Shown: in pieces, positions 63,126 through 64,000 of the stretch
How the letters are laid out: every line of letters begins with the position of its first letter
Numbering within the stretch: the first letter of the stretch is position 1
Assembly (NCBI GenBank): GCA_041494885.1
Contig: JBGQBO010000025.1
Span: forward strand, 1 to 64,000
DNA length: 64,000 bases
Direction: 5' to 3'
Source: JAIQFV01 sp041494885
GTDB lineage: Bacteria > Acidobacteriota > Terriglobia > JAIQFV01
Notes under the pieces: generated by a model
The model's input: the letters and a program-made list of their open reading frames with translations, nothing else
What the model was told of the DNA's origin: nothing
Databases searched by the model: none
Position numbers and translations under genes: made by a program

Positions 63126-64000
63126 TCAACCCACAGAGCCCTTTCTCCTCTGTTGCGATCGCCTTACCATTTCTGCAGAAAGACGGTTGTGGGACCGCAC
63201 CAGCTTGTCCAGGTCTTGATGCAGCAGTTTTCCCGCCTCCACGACAATTCTACCATTGACCATCGTGGTGTGCACGGTGTTGGACGATTGCGAGAAGACC
63301 ATGGCTGCCAGAGGGTCACTCATGGCGCCGGCGAAGCTGAGCTGGTTCGTATCGATCAGGATCAAGTCCGCGGCCTTCCCTTCTTCAACGGATCCGATTT
63401 CATGGGTGTAACCCAAAGTGTTGGCCCCTCCCCGCGTGGCCATCCATAAGACATCCTCCGCAGACATCCAGGGCCTCGGAGCACCCGACTCTTTCCCTGC
63501 CGCTCCGGCTTTTTCCCTTTCTGCTTCGGGCAAACGGTGCAGTAAAAGCGTTTGCCGGATTTCCGCCAGAAAATTCGACGTATCGTTGGAGGCAGATCCA
63601 TCCACGGCAAGACCCACCCGGGCACCCCGATGGACGAGCTCACGAATCGGTGCAATCCCGCTGCCCAAGCGCATGTTGGAAGTGGGACAGTGCGCCACGC
63701 TGGTCCCGGTTCTCACAAAAACATCCAATTCCGCTTCGTTCAGATGAACGCAGTGGGCAAACCAGACGTCACTGCCAAGCCAGCCCAGCTTCTGCATCAA
63801 CTCCACGGGGCGACATCCATAGGTCTTCCGGCAGAATTCCTCTTCATCCCGGGTCTCAGCCAGATGGGTGTGAACGCGCAGGCCGGACCGGCGCGCAAAT
63901 TCGAGGGTGGCTCTCATGAGTTCGTTCGTTACCGAAAAGGGAGAACAGGGAGCCAGGGCGATGCGGCACATGGAAAACTTCGAGCCGTCATGATATCGGC
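63126..64000 (-). CDS. 8-oxoguanine deaminase-like amidohydrolase, 5' end outside window
   Basis: The frame is open to base 64000, so the N-terminus lies outside. Visible residues begin RYHDGSKFSMCRIALAPCSPFSVT and continue with HTHLAETRDEEEFC, WFAHCVHLNEAELDVF, AHCPTSNMRLGSGIAPIRE and GLAVDGSASNDTSN. This is the set expected in the 8-oxoguanine/guanine-like deaminase branch (ATZ/TRZ family). It probably converts a purine such as 8-oxoguanine to a urate-level intermediate. It is the first visible gene of the operon with the set 2 hydroxylase, which supports a purine substrate for that enzyme. Confidence 0.88.
   Translation of the reverse strand, partial: RYHDGSKFSMCRIALAPCSPFSVTNELMRATLEFARRSGLRVHTHLAETRDEEEFCRKTYGCRPVELMQKLGWLGSDVWFAHCVHLNEAELDVFVRTGTSVAHCPTSNMRLGSGIAPIRELVHRGARVGLAVDGSASNDTSNFLAEIRQTLLLHRLPEAEREKAGAAGKESGAPRPWMSAEDVLWMATRGGANTLGYTHEIGSVEEGKAADLILIDTNQLSFAGAMSDPLAAMVFSQSSNTVHTTMVNGRIVVEAGKLLHQDLDKLVRSHNRLSAEMVRRSQQRRKGSVG

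Overview
The window reads as a chromosomal segment of a moderately GC-rich Gram-negative-type bacterium, most likely Acidobacteriota or a close relative. This is an inference from gene content: an MglA/MglB polarity pair, a protealysin with emfourin, a secreted protein of a type I associate with Acidobacteria, TTG starts and the amount of short-repeat DNA. No rRNA, tRNA, CRISPR array or phage was found. Both ends cut genes: mglA at the left and an 8-oxoguanine-deaminase-like amidohydrolase at the right.

Layout. 0-5.5 kb: mglBA, a membrane diguanylate cyclase, DUF167/YggU, YggS and thymidylate kinase. 5.5-10.5 kb: the NAD genes nadA, nadC and nadB, broken up by two copies of an element that carries a four-helix-bundle (S23/IVP) gene. 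10.6-16.1 kb: emfourin and its M4 protease, an HtrA protease, and an FHA-GAF-PP2C phosphatase. 16.5-22.3 kb: a TetR regulator with a clear promoter/operator, then leuA-leuC-leuD-leuB. 22.5-34.2 kb: M61 peptidase, MBL hydrolase, HU, lysA, mutS2, dnaG, rpoD. 34.4-47.8 kb: a plus-strand catabolic cluster of xanthine-dehydrogenase-type molybdenum hydroxylase, SsnA-like amidohydrolase, class III aminotransferase, cDPGS-like GTPase, ornithine carbamoyltransferase, carbamate kinase, PduS-like flavo-FeS protein and PduT-like microcompartment shell protein. 48-53.8 kb: a secreted protein, two PPK2-type genes, a tail-anchored small protein and a beta-lactamase/amidohydrolase fusion. 54.2-64 kb: pyrB, threonine synthase and a short YgfK-like protein, convergent with a second molybdenum hydroxylase operon (amidohydrolase, FAD, 2Fe-2S, Mo subunits).

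How the genes may work together. The two hydroxylase sets, two purine-deaminase-like amidohydrolases, YgfK, carbamoyltransferases and carbamate kinase fit anaerobic purine breakdown that ends in carbamoyl phosphate and ATP. The PduS/PduT pair suggests that some of this redox chemistry is coupled across a bacterial microcompartment shell, although no other shell gene is in view.

The strongest unexplained signal is a family of degenerate 7-bp tandem arrays (TCAGCNN and other heptamers). They occur as inverted pairs around a short core. The core holds an S23-type four-helix-bundle gene in two copies and no gene in others. Elements sit tightly against gene ends and starts (tmk, nadB, nadC, leuC, dnaG), and one array lies in frame inside a molybdenum hydroxylase gene. 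They look like a mobile or recombination-prone element family with a non-standard architecture.
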